This document shows positions 9,491 to 18,751 of a stretch of 64,000 nt of DNA, one piece after another. The notes below the pieces were generated by a model that worked only from the letters and a program-made list of their open reading frames with translations, made no database searches and was not told where the DNA came from. The translations under genes and the position numbers were made by a program. This stretch comes from Asparagopsis taxiformis (Eukaryota; Rhodophyta; Florideophyceae; Bonnemaisoniales; Bonnemaisoniaceae): contig JALQPE010000342.1 of NCBI GenBank assembly GCA_030407315.1, positions 1-64,000 of the forward strand, in the 5' to 3' direction. Positions within the stretch are counted from its first letter, which is position 1, and every line of letters begins with the position of its first letter.

Positions 9491-10738
9491 CGGTGGCGCA
9501 ATCGTTGCGCTAGTCCGCTTCGCGTGGTGGCGTCGTTCGCCGCGGCGTCCGAGGAGCGTTTCGTTAGCTCATTCGTTATGTGGTGCGACGTGCACCTGGG
9601 CATACGTAATGCTCGCCCTCTACGCCGTTGCGTAATTCGTTTATTCGACTTGCGAACCCGACGGGGACGCGATTGACGCAGTCGTTTCGCATGCCCGCGG
9701 GCGTTTGAGGCTGTTACGTGAGCCAACTTTTCGTCGGCTTGTTGCCTTCAGCTGTGCCGTTTACGTTGGCTACCAGCTTGTACGCCGTTGCGTATTCGTG
9801 TTTCGTTACGTGCGTTCGACTGGCCGGCGGGCTTTTCGCTTTCGCGCGTCGTTCGTTATGCCCGCGTGGCAGGACACCGTTGTGTCGTTCCGTGGTTGCC
9901 GTACGTGGCTACCGCGTTCGGCGTCGTGCCTCACGATGGCGATACGGTTCGCCGTCCGTCGTCGCGGCCTCGTTGGCTCGTCGTTCGCACGCTTTACTCG
10001 CGCGCTTCGTGCGCTGAGACCCGTTGGTCTAATTCGTCGGCTAACGTATAGCTTCGTTCCGCTTCGTGCGGGGAGTTTCGTAATGAGGCCGTTGCCATCT
10101 TCGTTGGGGACGCGTCCGTCCTACGTCGTTTCTCCGCCTTCCGGCGTCACGTTGCCGTTAGCTCGCGAGCTGTTTGGCGTTGACCTCGTTGGTCGATGCG
10201 ACTCGTTGTCAGCGGCTGTCCACGGGGACGTACGATGGCTCACGTGACATGCCAAAATTACGAAATTTTCGGGGCACGCGTGTCCCGAGATTTGGCCGGA
10301 TTAGCGCACTGTAATCGGCCCGATTTTTCGTACCGTGCGTCCATGGCCCGCTGGCCCAAGTATAATTTTTCGCGCGAAAAATCTGACGTGTTGTCCGTCC
10401 GTGGCCCGTGGTGTCGTCACCTTTGCCCGTGGGACGGTCAACACTGTCGAGCCAGTCGTGGCTCTTCACATCGTGTGAATCGTCCGCGCGTGGACTCGTC
10501 GTCCAATCTTTCGTTGGCGCTCGTGCCTCCACCAACGTATGGTGTCGAAAACGAAAAGAGCGACGGCTCTAGCACGCATCGCGCCCCCCCAACGCAAGGG
10601 TGGACGTCCCGGCCACTCGTTGTGCCTTCGCTTCTCGTTCGTGCGGCTCGTCGCCTTCGTTTGTTGCATCGTGCAACGTCGCGCACGCGTGCGCTTAACC
10701 CGACGCTCGTGTGCGTTTTCGGGGGCCGTCGTGGCCTT
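9491..10738. other. Ty3-A noncoding tail with small hairpins
   Basis: There are open frames on the plus strand but none with an ATG start and protein-like content. At 10449-10479 two perfect hairpins abut: GAGCCA-GTCG-TGGCTC and TTCACA-TCG-TGTGAA. This stretch lies just beyond the pol stop and may be 3' untranslated sequence of the genomic RNA. Confidence 0.4.
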
Positions 10739-13700
10739 TCACGTTGTTGCTCGTCGCACGCGTGCGAAGTATCGAGAGACGCTCTCTTCAGATACGTTCC
10801 GGCGGGGCTCCCACGTAGGGTTACGATACCCGACCCACTTCACGAGGAAGTCTAACGTTCCGTCCTCGTTCACGCGGTGGTTGAGTAGGTCGTCTACTAC
10901 ATACGCCGGACCGTCGCGGTTCTTGTCGAGGTCTGCCTCGGTGGCATCGTATGGCTCCGGCGGGGGCGCGTTCGCCGGCGTTGGCGCGTACGCAACGCGG
11001 TCCGAGTTGACACGTTCAACTACGTCTCCTCGTTGGATGACGAACGTTCGTACGTCGTTACGTAGTACGCGGAACGGTCCCAACGCGTGGTTGCCGAGCT
11101 TCGTGCCCTTCGTGGTCCCGTCCGTCGGGTCGATGAATACGTATTCTCCCGCGCGGATGTTTCGATTCGAGACACGGACTCGTTTGTCGAAATTTCGTTT
11201 ATAACGTGCCTGCGCGGCCTTCAGCGTTCGATACGCGTTATCCATCGTTGTGGCGAGCTCACGAACGTAAGTGGCTCGCCCTCCCCCGTCGGGTAGTTCG
11301 CGGTTCGTTACCGACGTGTGTAGCGCCAACGGTGGCGGTGGATTCGTGAGAATCAAATCGAAGGGCGTCGTGCCCGTGCTCGAATGCACATGCGTGTTGT
11401 ACGCAAACGTTAACGCCGATGCGTATCGATCCCAGTCGTTCTGGTTTTCGTTCACGTAATTGCGCAGCATCGCCAGGATCGTCCTGTTGTAGCGCTCCAC
11501 CTGCCCGTTCGTTTGGGGGTGGTACGTCGACGTAAAGACGTTCGTCACGCCGATTTCGTTGCAGACGCGCTGGAAAAACTTAGCAGCGAACTGCTTTCCG
11601 TTATCGCTTATGAGCGTCCGTGGGGGTCCATACGAGAAGACCCACGCGTTGACGAACGCGCTCGCCACGTTGGCGGAATCGATATTTCGTAGAGGTACGA
11701 CTCTAGTCAGCTTCGTGAAGCGGTCCGTTATCACGAGGATAAATCGGTTACCACGCGTGGTCTTCGTAAGCGGACCTAGTATGTCGATACATAGGTCTCG
11801 CAGCGGCTCCGTAGCCGGAAATAAACGTAACGGGTTCGTCCGTTTGCGAAGCTTCACGCGGTTCTTCGCACATCCAACGCAGTTTCGTACCGTTGCGTGG
11901 ATGTCGGCGGCCATCGCGGGCCAGTAGTACGTCCTCCGTAGGGTATAGTACATACGCGTTTGCCCGGGATGTCCAGCGAGGACGTGGTGGTGCGTTAACT
12001 CCAGCAGCCGCGGCCGTAACGAAGCCGGCACAACGATTTGTGTACGTTCCTCATCGTGAGGGTTCCGGCGTCGGAGTAGGCCATCGTGGCCTTCGAAGAA
12101 TGCAGCGTCCTGCGTCTCGGACTGTCGTGTCAGTATCGTTTGACAGAACGCGTCCTCGCGTTGAGCTTCGATAAGCTCGTCCCTCGTAATGGGAAGCTGA
12201 ACGTCAGCTGGTGGCACGCGTGCCGAATCGTCTTCAGCAGCGCGCTGTTCGTCGAGGAAATCCGGTTCCTCGTCGAGAACGTCATCGAGCGACGCGTCGC
12301 GGTTGAACTCGAGGCCATCGTGGCCAGCCGTCGTGGCTGATGTTCGTTCATCACGAGTCTCGTTCGACGGGTCGTCGTGACCCCTGGCATTCGTTGCCTT
12401 TTTACGTACGGACGTCGTTCGTCCTTGCCCATTTCGTGTGGGTTGTCGCCGACTGCGAGTCGTCACGAGGACCGCGTCCCCGTACGATGGTACGTCATCG
12501 TCGACGGGTCGACCGTCGTCATACGTAGATATCACACGTGATAAAGCGTCAGGTACCTGGTGCACGCGCCCAGGCCTGTACGTAACTTCGAAATCGAATT
12601 CGGCAACGCGTAGCCTCCATCGTAGTAGTCGTCCGGACGCGTCCGTCAACGTCATCAGCCAACGTAAGGCTTCGTGATCCGTACGTACGGTAAATCGTTG
12701 ACCCTCTACGTAGGGTCGGAGCGACGTTATCGCCCAAACGACGGAGTAGCACTCGCGCTCCGTTGCCGAGTAACCGCGTTCGGTTTCGTTGAGGGTCTTC
12801 GACCAGTACCCAATCGGCACCCATTCGTTGGGCTTATCTTCGTTCTGCTGCTGGAGCAACGTAGCTCCCAGCTGATACGCCGACGCGTCGGTATCGATCA
12901 TGAACGGACGTCCCGCCTTCGGAAGGTGCAATACTGGTGGCGACACCAGTATTGTCTTCAACGTTTCGAACGCATTCGTTTGCGCGTCCGTTGGGTTCGT
13001 CCAATCGGGGGAAGCGTCCTTCTTCAACATCGTGTTGAGTGGCCGAGCGATCTCGGCATACGCCTTTACGAAACGGCGGTAAACGTTGGCCGCGCCCAAA
13101 AACGATCGACATTGCGTCTTGTCGCGTGGGAACGTAGCCGTACGAAAGGCTTCCTTGTTCCGTGCTGCGACGTGCAGCTTCCCTGGGGTAATCACGTGCC
13201 CCAGGTAGTCAACTCGTGGTTGAAAGAACGAGCACTTCGTGAGCTTTAACGTTACTCCCGCTGCGCGTAGCAGGGAAAGCACCTGGTCAACGTGACCCAG
13301 GTGAGACTCGAGGTCTTTCGAAAAGACGATTACGTCGTCTAAGTAGACCAGGCACGATTGCCAACGTACTCCGGAGAGGATGATGTCCAACGTCCGCTGA
13401 AACGTAGCGGGGGCATTTCGTAGCCCGAATGGCATTCGCACGTAGCGATACGTTCCCATGAAAGACGTAAACGTTGTCTTATCACGGTCCTCGGCGGAGA
13501 CGGGCACTTGCCAGTAACCGGCGTTACAATCGAGTGTCGTGAAGATGGCGGCGTCGCCCAACGAATCGAGGCAGTCTTCCATACGAGGAAGCGGGTACGA
13601 ATCAGCGATCGTTTTCGCGTTCAAACGCCTGTAGTCGACACAGAAACGTAAGGATCCGTCCTTCTTCGGCACCAACACGATTGGTGACGCCCATTCGCTG

Positions 13701-15328
13701 GACGCGGGTTCGATAACCCCTTCGTTGAGCATCTTCGTGATCTGCTCCTCGGCTATCGTACGTAAAGCCGGACCCTGACGATAGGGCATTGAACGTATGG
13801 GCCGCGTGCCCGGTTCGAGTTCGATTCGATGCTCCGTAGCATTGATTTCGCCGAGGCGTCCGCTCGTCCACATTGACGAATGTGTAGCTAGCATCTCGTT
13901 GATGCGCTTTCGTAAATCCTCGTCGTCGAGGTGCGACAAATCGATTGTCGACTGCCAATCCGTGGCGGGGTCGTTCCCCTTTTCGTTGACCAACGGGTCT
14001 GGCGTTTCGTCGCCCAACCCGTTCGTATTTGTCCGCGTCGTCGCGTCGACTAGCGGTAGGTTCAAAACCTTCGCGAGGGCTTCGCCGCCCTCACGCTTGA
14101 GTGGGACGATTCCCAACGGGGAGCGTACCGCGTACGCAATCGTTGCGCCTTTCGGCAATTCGCGGTCCTTCTTCGTGAAGTTCGACACGATAATAGAGAA
14201 CGTCTCTCTCGGTCCTACGTCGACCACTCCGTTGGCTATGCGCAGCCCATGCCGGAATTGCACCGACGCTTTCGGTTCGAGGAACACGAGTCCGGTCGCA
14301 TCCGTCGTCACGTTGACGGTCCGTTGCGACATCGCCGGTACACGCGTGTACTTCGTCAGGCGAACCGAGAACGTTCGGCTCGGCCTATTCGAGGCCGCGT
14401 TACGCTCGCGGCGTTTCGGGTGTTCCACGTTTGGATTCGTCTCTTCCCCCTCCTCGTACGGAGTCGTCGTATCGCCCTCCGCGATAATGGGTATCGTATC
14501 CCCCCGATGGAGGTCGATTGTCTGCGCTCGACAGCGTATAGCATCGACATGCTTCGACATGAACGACGTGCCCATTATAACGGGAACAGCCAGCGTGTTG
14601 GCTACGAAGAATTTTACGCGGAACAGCGAGTTCCCCAGCCTGACACGAAGCAGGATGGCGCCTTCGATAGGCAAACGTCGCCCGTTGGCGTCTCCGAGCT
14701 TCGGTAGCTCTTCGTCACGTAGACAGCGGTCGACCCAGTCGTAGGGTAGTAAACTTGTTCGTATCAAGTTGTAGCCGCTGCACGTATCCATCGCGATGGT
14801 AATCGCCCTCATCACGTTGAGGTCTAGTCCGATCGTTCCGGACACGATATAATGCTTCGACGCAAGTAGGCACGTATGCCCGTCGAGGACCAACGGTTCG
14901 GTCCTGACCGGCGCGCGGTCTACGTCTTCGCTAGCGGTTCGTCGCTTCACCGTATGAGCCCGTATGGCTTCTTTTGCGTCGACACGCTTCGTATAAGCCG
15001 CGTGCTTGGCTTTCTCGCGCTCGGAAGCGTCGTGCTTCCGGGTAGCGCGTCTCGCTCGTCTGCGAGGCTTCCTCTTCGTGTGAGGTTCGTTCGTCCCGTC
15101 GGACTTCGTTTCTTCCCCCACGTCGGGTGTCGTGTGACTCGAGTTGGCCTTCGCGGCCGTGAGCTTTACGTAACTCTCGTTCATCGGTGAGCCTGCGGAG
15201 GACCAATCATCGACGTCGGTCGTCCCCCTTTTACGTAAGGGTTCAGGCGATGTGGGTGGCTCGTGACCTACATCGCCTGGTCGTTTCCCGGCGCGGGGCC
15301 GTTCGACACGTCGTCGTCGTGAGCCCAC
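10739..15328 (-). CDS. pol: Ty3-A pol: protease, RT, RNase H, integrase, chromodomain
   Basis: A 1529-codon open frame, entered from gag by -1 frameshift rather than by its own ATG. Order: basic linker (to about 140); aspartic protease with DTCSG at 181-185 and a later IMGTSFM; reverse transcriptase with FTTLDCNAGYWQVP, RMPFGLRNAPATFQ and the canonical YLDD near residue 661; RNase H (MIDTDASAYQLGA); integrase with the H-H-C-C zinc region (HVLAGHPGQT to CVGCAKN), the core D (CIDILGP), D (ISDNGKQF) and E (HPQTNGQVERYN); a C-terminal chromodomain (about 1472-1529; FLVKWVGYRNPTWEPRRN) with the expected aromatic residues. Chromodomains of this type guide integration to modified chromatin. All catalytic motifs are present. 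Confidence 0.95.
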   Translation of the reverse strand: MGSRRRRVERPRAGKRPGDVGHEPPTSPEPLRKRGTTDVDDWSSAGSPMNESYVKLTAAKANSSHTTPDVGEETKSDGTNEPHTKRKPRRRARRATRKHDASEREKAKHAAYTKRVDAKEAIRAHTVKRRTASEDVDRAPVRTEPLVLDGHTCLLASKHYIVSGTIGLDLNVMRAITIAMDTCSGYNLIRTSLLPYDWVDRCLRDEELPKLGDANGRRLPIEGAILLRVRLGNSLFRVKFFVANTLAVPVIMGTSFMSKHVDAIRCRAQTIDLHRGDTIPIIAEGDTTTPYEEGEETNPNVEHPKRRERNAASNRPSRTFSVRLTKYTRVPAMSQRTVNVTTDATGLVFLEPKASVQFRHGLRIANGVVDVGPRETFSIIVSNFTKKDRELPKGATIAYAVRSPLGIVPLKREGGEALAKVLNLPLVDATTRTNTNGLGDETPDPLVNEKGNDPATDWQSTIDLSHLDDEDLRKRINEMLATHSSMWTSGRLGEINATEHRIELEPGTRPIRSMPYRQGPALRTIAEEQITKMLNEGVIEPASSEWASPIVLVPKKDGSLRFCVDYRRLNAKTIADSYPLPRMEDCLDSLGDAAIFTTLDCNAGYWQVPVSAEDRDKTTFTSFMGTYRYVRMPFGLRNAPATFQRTLDIILSGVRWQSCLVYLDDVIVFSKDLESHLGHVDQVLSLLRAAGVTLKLTKCSFFQPRVDYLGHVITPGKLHVAARNKEAFRTATFPRDKTQCRSFLGAANVYRRFVKAYAEIARPLNTMLKKDASPDWTNPTDAQTNAFETLKTILVSPPVLHLPKAGRPFMIDTDASAYQLGATLLQQQNEDKPNEWVPIGYWSKTLNETERGYSATERECYSVVWAITSLRPYVEGQRFTVRTDHEALRWLMTLTDASGRLLRWRLRVAEFDFEVTYRPGRVHQVPDALSRVISTYDDGRPVDDDVPSYGDAVLVTTRSRRQPTRNGQGRTTSVRKKATNARGHDDPSNETRDERTSATTAGHDGLEFNRDASLDDVLDEEPDFLDEQRAAEDDSARVPPADVQLPITRDELIEAQREDAFCQTILTRQSETQDAAFFEGHDGLLRRRNPHDEERTQIVVPASLRPRLLELTHHHVLAGHPGQTRMYYTLRRTYYWPAMAADIHATVRNCVGCAKNRVKLRKRTNPLRLFPATEPLRDLCIDILGPLTKTTRGNRFILVITDRFTKLTRVVPLRNIDSANVASAFVNAWVFSYGPPRTLISDNGKQFAAKFFQRVCNEIGVTNVFTSTYHPQTNGQVERYNRTILAMLRNYVNENQNDWDRYASALTFAYNTHVHSSTGTTPFDLILTNPPPPLALHTSVTNRELPDGGGRATYVRELATTMDNAYRTLKAAQARYKRNFDKRVRVSNRNIRAGEYVFIDPTDGTTKGTKLGNHALGPFRVLRNDVRTFVIQRGDVVERVNSDRVAYAPTPANAPPPEPYDATEADLDKNRDGPAYVVDDLLNHRVNEDGTLDFLVKWVGYRNPTWEPRRNVSEESVSRYFARVRRATT
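15244..15289 (-). promoter_or_regulatory. Programmed -1 ribosomal frameshift signal between gag and pol
   Basis: On the minus strand, in the gag frame, the codons CCG GGA AAC form the heptamer G GGA AAC (15283-15289), 13 bases before the gag stop codon (15268-15270). After a 3-nt spacer comes a perfect 10-bp stem, CAGGCGATGT (15279-15270) pairing with ACATCGCCTG (15253-15244), around a 16-nt loop that could also form a pseudoknot. Slipping back one base continues as RPGDVGHEPP, which is the pol frame. Site, direction and structure all agree. GGGAAAC is a known -1 slippery heptamer in retroviral gag-pro junctions. Confidence 0.85.
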
Positions 15329-17670
15329 GAAGCTCGTTCGTCATCGTGACTCGTTTCCACCTCGAGTGGTGTTTCGTCAGCGGAGGTCGTCACGTAGACT
15401 CCGCTGCGGCCATTACGCTGGCCATTTCGTTCGTTCGCCCACGGGCGGGGGTCACGTCGGTCATTACGAAAGTCGCCGCGGCGCCTGTCGAAGGGCCTTC
15501 CCCCGTCACGATTGGGGTTTCGGAGTATCGTAGGCGGCGTGCCGTACCTCCGCGGGGTCACGTTCCCTCGCTCATCAGGTCGTTCCTGGTTACGTTTGGC
15601 CATTCGTTGGCGGAAGTACTCAGCCTGACGTGGGTTGCTCTTCACGTGGAAGAGGTAGTACTTGTACGCGAAAAAGATCCGTTGATCTGGCGTCAGACGC
15701 GGACACGTAAACGTCGAGTGGCCATCTTCGCGGCATGACCAACACGACAGCGTCCAGTAATCATTCGGGATTACGGAGTGCGCCAATTGCGTCTGCTCGC
15801 TCGTGAGCTTCGGCACGTCCTCGCATGGACGGTTCAATCGAGCTTCGAGCTCGTCCGGCTTTTCGTTTGCCGTTTTCGTATCGTTGGGCGGCGGCCCGTT
15901 CGTGAAGAGGATCGCCTCCAAATTCTCGGCAACGTGAACCGCAGCGAGCGACACGTCGTCGTCGTCCCTCGCGGGGATGTTCGGGTTACCATCGTGGTAA
16001 CTGGGCTCGCTAGCCCGTTCATTACGTAAGTACGCGGACTCATCGTAGTCCGCGAACTTCCTCGACTCGTGGTCGGAAATAGCCAACGTAGGCTTCACCG
16101 GAAACCGCACTTTCGGTTTCGCGGCTGACGCGACAGCTGCCGTACGTGCACGGAAGGTCGTTCCTTCGGCCGTCGCCAATCGTCTCACAACGGTGAGGTC
16201 GTTCCTCTCTCGTTCGGGGAGTGACCGGAGTCGTTCCGTCACGGCTGCCCGCGTCGAGGGCAGCAAACCACGTACGTAGTGGTGAACGAGGAGTCGATCC
16301 GTAAACACGTAGTTACACGCCCGCGTGGCGGTGTCGAGTCTATCAGCGTACTGATTCTCGTCCTCGTTAGGACTCTGCGTGATCATCGTGACCTTTTCGT
16401 AGGCCTCCTGCAGCACGTCGTCTTGCAGGTATCGTTTGATCAACGCGTTGATTACGTGAGGCCACGAGAACCTCTTCGTCGGATCAGTCGTGATCACACC
16501 AGTCGTACACTGGGAATCGTAGAACCGTCGGGCGTCCCCTTCGAGGAAGAAGTGCAGCGCACGTACTGCCACTCCCTCGCACACTCCGAGTGTGCTGAAC
16601 CCATCACGTATTTGGGCGAGGAATCCGAGTAACGTAATCGGATTCCGGCCGGAGAACGGCTTTAACGTAGGGAAAAGTCCCTCCAGCTCACGTTTGAGCT
16701 TATGTACGCTTTGACTCTCGTTCACGTAGAGATGTTCACGTACATCGTTAAGTCGGTACATGCGGTACGACACCACGTTCGCAAATGCGTCGAGCATTGT
16801 CGTGTGCTCTGCCAACGCGTGGCAAACGGGTCCGAGGGCGTTCCCTGGTAAGCGTACCGCGTCGGCACGTTCGTTTTCGTGGACTCGCGTGTCCGTCGTG
16901 CCGAACGTACCCAGCCACGGAATGTACGTCTCACGTGGCGGGGGAGCTCTCGTATCGAATTGCGCAGCTCGTGCTGCGTCCGCCGACCGCGCGTGGTCTG
17001 GCGTATCGTTAAAACGTAATTGCCTTCGTGGCGTCTCGTCGGGGTGGGCGATGGCTCGTTGCACTGTCGCCCCCCTTCCGTACGTTGTCGGGGTCGTCGG
17101 ACCGGGTGTTGGTGGGTATCCTCCCGGAACGGCCGGGGAGGATTGCGAGTTATAGGCGCGCGAGCCTTCGTAATTCGGATCGCTTCCGCTCGGCGGAGCG
17201 GAACGTCCGGCGACGATTTCGTTGAATACTACGACAAACGAGTCGAGTCTTCCCTCCACGGCGGAGAGGCGGTTTCGTAAATCTTCGTTTTCCCGTTCGA
17301 GGGTCGCTGAGCGTTCACGTAACGCACGAGCTTCGCGCTCCGAGACTCCGAGTCTCTGCCTTACGGCTTCGTCGACGGCCGCGTCGCTCGCCCTTTCGAT
17401 GTGACCTCGAAGGTCTTCGTACACTACACGTAGTGCCGTGGGAGTCACGTTCCCTTCGTTGAGCTGACCGCGCGTTGCGGGGTCCATACTCACGGACTCA
17501 AACGGGCTTACCGTACGTGGTAGCTGGCCGATCGCCTCGATATCCGGCGGGATAGATCGATCAGTCGCGAAGATCGCTTCTGCTGACAAGGCCACGTCGG
17601 CTTCGGCGTCCGCTGACGTTGGCAACGGTTGCCTGGGCGACGCGCTGGAATTCGACACAGCGTAATTCAT
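15268..17670 (-). CDS. gag: Ty3-A Gag, 800 aa
   Basis: Starts at an ATG (MNYAVSNSSASP), 99 bp inside the 5' LTR. The N-terminal half has a coiled coil (about 125-180; SATLERENEDLRNRLSAVEG). The middle is a capsid-like region of the retrotransposon Gag type (LEGLFPTLKPFSGRNPITLL, EGDARRFYDSQ, DENQYADRLDTATRACNY). A CCHC knuckle, C-WS-C-REDG-H-STFT-C, sits at about 640-653, and the tail is Arg-rich. The stop (TAG at 15268-15270) lies just past the frameshift heptamer, so a minority of ribosomes should make Gag-Pol. Intact. Confidence 0.9.
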   Translation of the reverse strand: MNYAVSNSSASPRQPLPTSADAEADVALSAEAIFATDRSIPPDIEAIGQLPRTVSPFESVSMDPATRGQLNEGNVTPTALRVVYEDLRGHIERASDAAVDEAVRQRLGVSEREARALRERSATLERENEDLRNRLSAVEGRLDSFVVVFNEIVAGRSAPPSGSDPNYEGSRAYNSQSSPAVPGGYPPTPGPTTPTTYGRGATVQRAIAHPDETPRRQLRFNDTPDHARSADAARAAQFDTRAPPPRETYIPWLGTFGTTDTRVHENERADAVRLPGNALGPVCHALAEHTTMLDAFANVVSYRMYRLNDVREHLYVNESQSVHKLKRELEGLFPTLKPFSGRNPITLLGFLAQIRDGFSTLGVCEGVAVRALHFFLEGDARRFYDSQCTTGVITTDPTKRFSWPHVINALIKRYLQDDVLQEAYEKVTMITQSPNEDENQYADRLDTATRACNYVFTDRLLVHHYVRGLLPSTRAAVTERLRSLPERERNDLTVVRRLATAEGTTFRARTAAVASAAKPKVRFPVKPTLAISDHESRKFADYDESAYLRNERASEPSYHDGNPNIPARDDDDVSLAAVHVAENLEAILFTNGPPPNDTKTANEKPDELEARLNRPCEDVPKLTSEQTQLAHSVIPNDYWTLSCWSCREDGHSTFTCPRLTPDQRIFFAYKYYLFHVKSNPRQAEYFRQRMAKRNQERPDERGNVTPRRYGTPPTILRNPNRDGGRPFDRRRGDFRNDRRDPRPWANERNGQRNGRSGVYVTTSADETPLEVETSHDDERASWAHDDDVSNGPAPGNDQAM

Positions 17671-17751
17671 AGACCGTCGTCTGTAGCACGTAGCTTTTCG
17701 TTAACGTAAAAGAGCTCAACCTCGTTGGTTGTCGTTATGCTCGTAGCAACT

Positions 17752-17768
17752 TCTAGGTCGAGAGACCA
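17752..17768 (-). promoter_or_regulatory. Ty3-A primer-binding-site candidate
   Basis: On the minus strand the 5' LTR is followed by one base and then TGGTCTCTCGACCTAG. TGG matches the CCA end of a tRNA. Which tRNA cannot be decided without a tRNA set for this genome. Confidence 0.5.
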
Positions 17769-17769
17769 G

Positions 17770-18428
17770 TGTGGAACCACGTTAGTTCTAGATAGCTGGT
17801 ACGAGCTACGGACACGCTGTCCTTACGAAACGAAACGAGCAGTCCACCCGCTGGTGTTTGACTGTATTGTTAGAACGGTAGAAGGTAGAGTGGTTAGCGA
17901 GTAGACACGAGCGTCACGACGCAACAATCCACGCGAGGATTACGTTAGCAAACGAGGTGGTACGTCACCGGAGGCGCTCTCAACCAAGCCCGGAGGCACT
18001 ACACGCAATCAGCCTTACGTGCGGCGATGGGTAGGGAGTACGCAGCTCGACGGAGACGAAGCCTCGTTAGGCAAAACGTAAACGTAAAACGTAGAAGTCA
18101 GTCGTAGACTAGAGCCGTTGCTCGATCGTTGTCTTGTCCCCTTTCCCTCCCGGCACGATGCCAATACCTATATGGCCACGATGGCATCGCTTTACAGTGT
18201 AAACACTGCTCGTAACGTCCCCGAATGGGAAAGGACCTTGTGGGTCACACGTAGGGACCCGTTGGTCCGTTGGCCGTTGCCAGTACGTTCGTTGCACACG
18301 TGTGCCGGTTGCGCGCGCGCATGCGCCAGCAATGTTCGTGCATTGCTGTCGCCGGTCGTGTCCGCCGAAATTCGAATTCCGCGGAAAACGTAAATATTTG
18401 CAATTTCGGAATTGCCACGTATACTACA
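17770..18428 (-). repeat. Ty3-A 5' LTR
   Basis: 659 bp, the same length as 4962-5620 and without visible differences. It would carry the promoter for the gag-pol RNA. Confidence 0.95.
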
Positions 18429-18433
18429 ATCGT
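18429..18433. other. Target-site duplication ATCGT, right copy
   Basis: Matches 4957-4961. Confidence 0.9.
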
Positions 18434-18751
18434 ACGAGAACGACAGCGCCTACTTGTATCGTTAGATGAGCAGGTGTCGAAATGTACCATATCGCGGAGG
18501 GTGCCCGGCTGCTATCCATTCTTAACGCAGGTTTCGGCTTCTCCCGCGAGATGCAAGTGGTCAAACAAAAAAACCATGAAAAAGCTGCGCAACTGGCGAT
18601 CAGAAAAAAAAGGGGGAAGAGTGTGACGTGTGTGCGCTGTCGGCGCTCCGCTCTCCATCTCCTCCCTCGGTACCGCGTGCCGGCAACAAGCGCATCAAAT
18701 CCGCGCCGAAAATTCGCACATATGACACGTATCAGTGCACAGAAATCTTAA
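18434..18751 (+). pseudogene. 3' part of the ORF split by Ty3-A
   Basis: Continues the frame interrupted at 4961: TRTTAPTCIVR, then a TGA, then AGVEMYHIAEGARLLSILNA and a Lys-rich segment, with a stop at 18749. The match of frame across a clean target duplication suggests a once-continuous coding region. The in-frame TGA implies decay, or an unrecognised intron border. Product unknown. Confidence 0.3.

Larger units (their letters stand above)
4962..18428 (-). mobile_element. Ty3-A: chromovirus-type Ty3/gypsy LTR retrotransposon with antisense gene
   Basis: A 13,467-bp element lies on the minus strand between ATCGT target duplications. Both LTRs are 659 bp, with TG...CA ends and no difference found by eye, so it is a recent insertion. 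Order in the element's own sense: 5' LTR (17770-18428), primer-site candidate, gag, pol (protease, reverse transcriptase, RNase H, integrase, chromodomain), then a 5.1-kb tail before the 3' LTR. The tail holds a 674-codon ORF on the opposite strand and a duplicated noncoding module. The ACGT tetramer and CGT are strikingly frequent throughout, unlike the flanks. Both gag-pol and the antisense ORF are open, so the copy may be active. Confidence 0.95.

Noticed and set aside
9705..10247. 180-codon plus-strand frame in the Ty3-A tail
   Set aside because: It has no ATG start and overlaps other equally open frames. The openness is explained by the GC- and CGT-rich composition with few stop codons.
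13797..14744. 315-codon plus-strand frame across pol
   Set aside because: Shadow of the pol reading frame. Pol shows clear protease-to-chromodomain motifs on the other strand.
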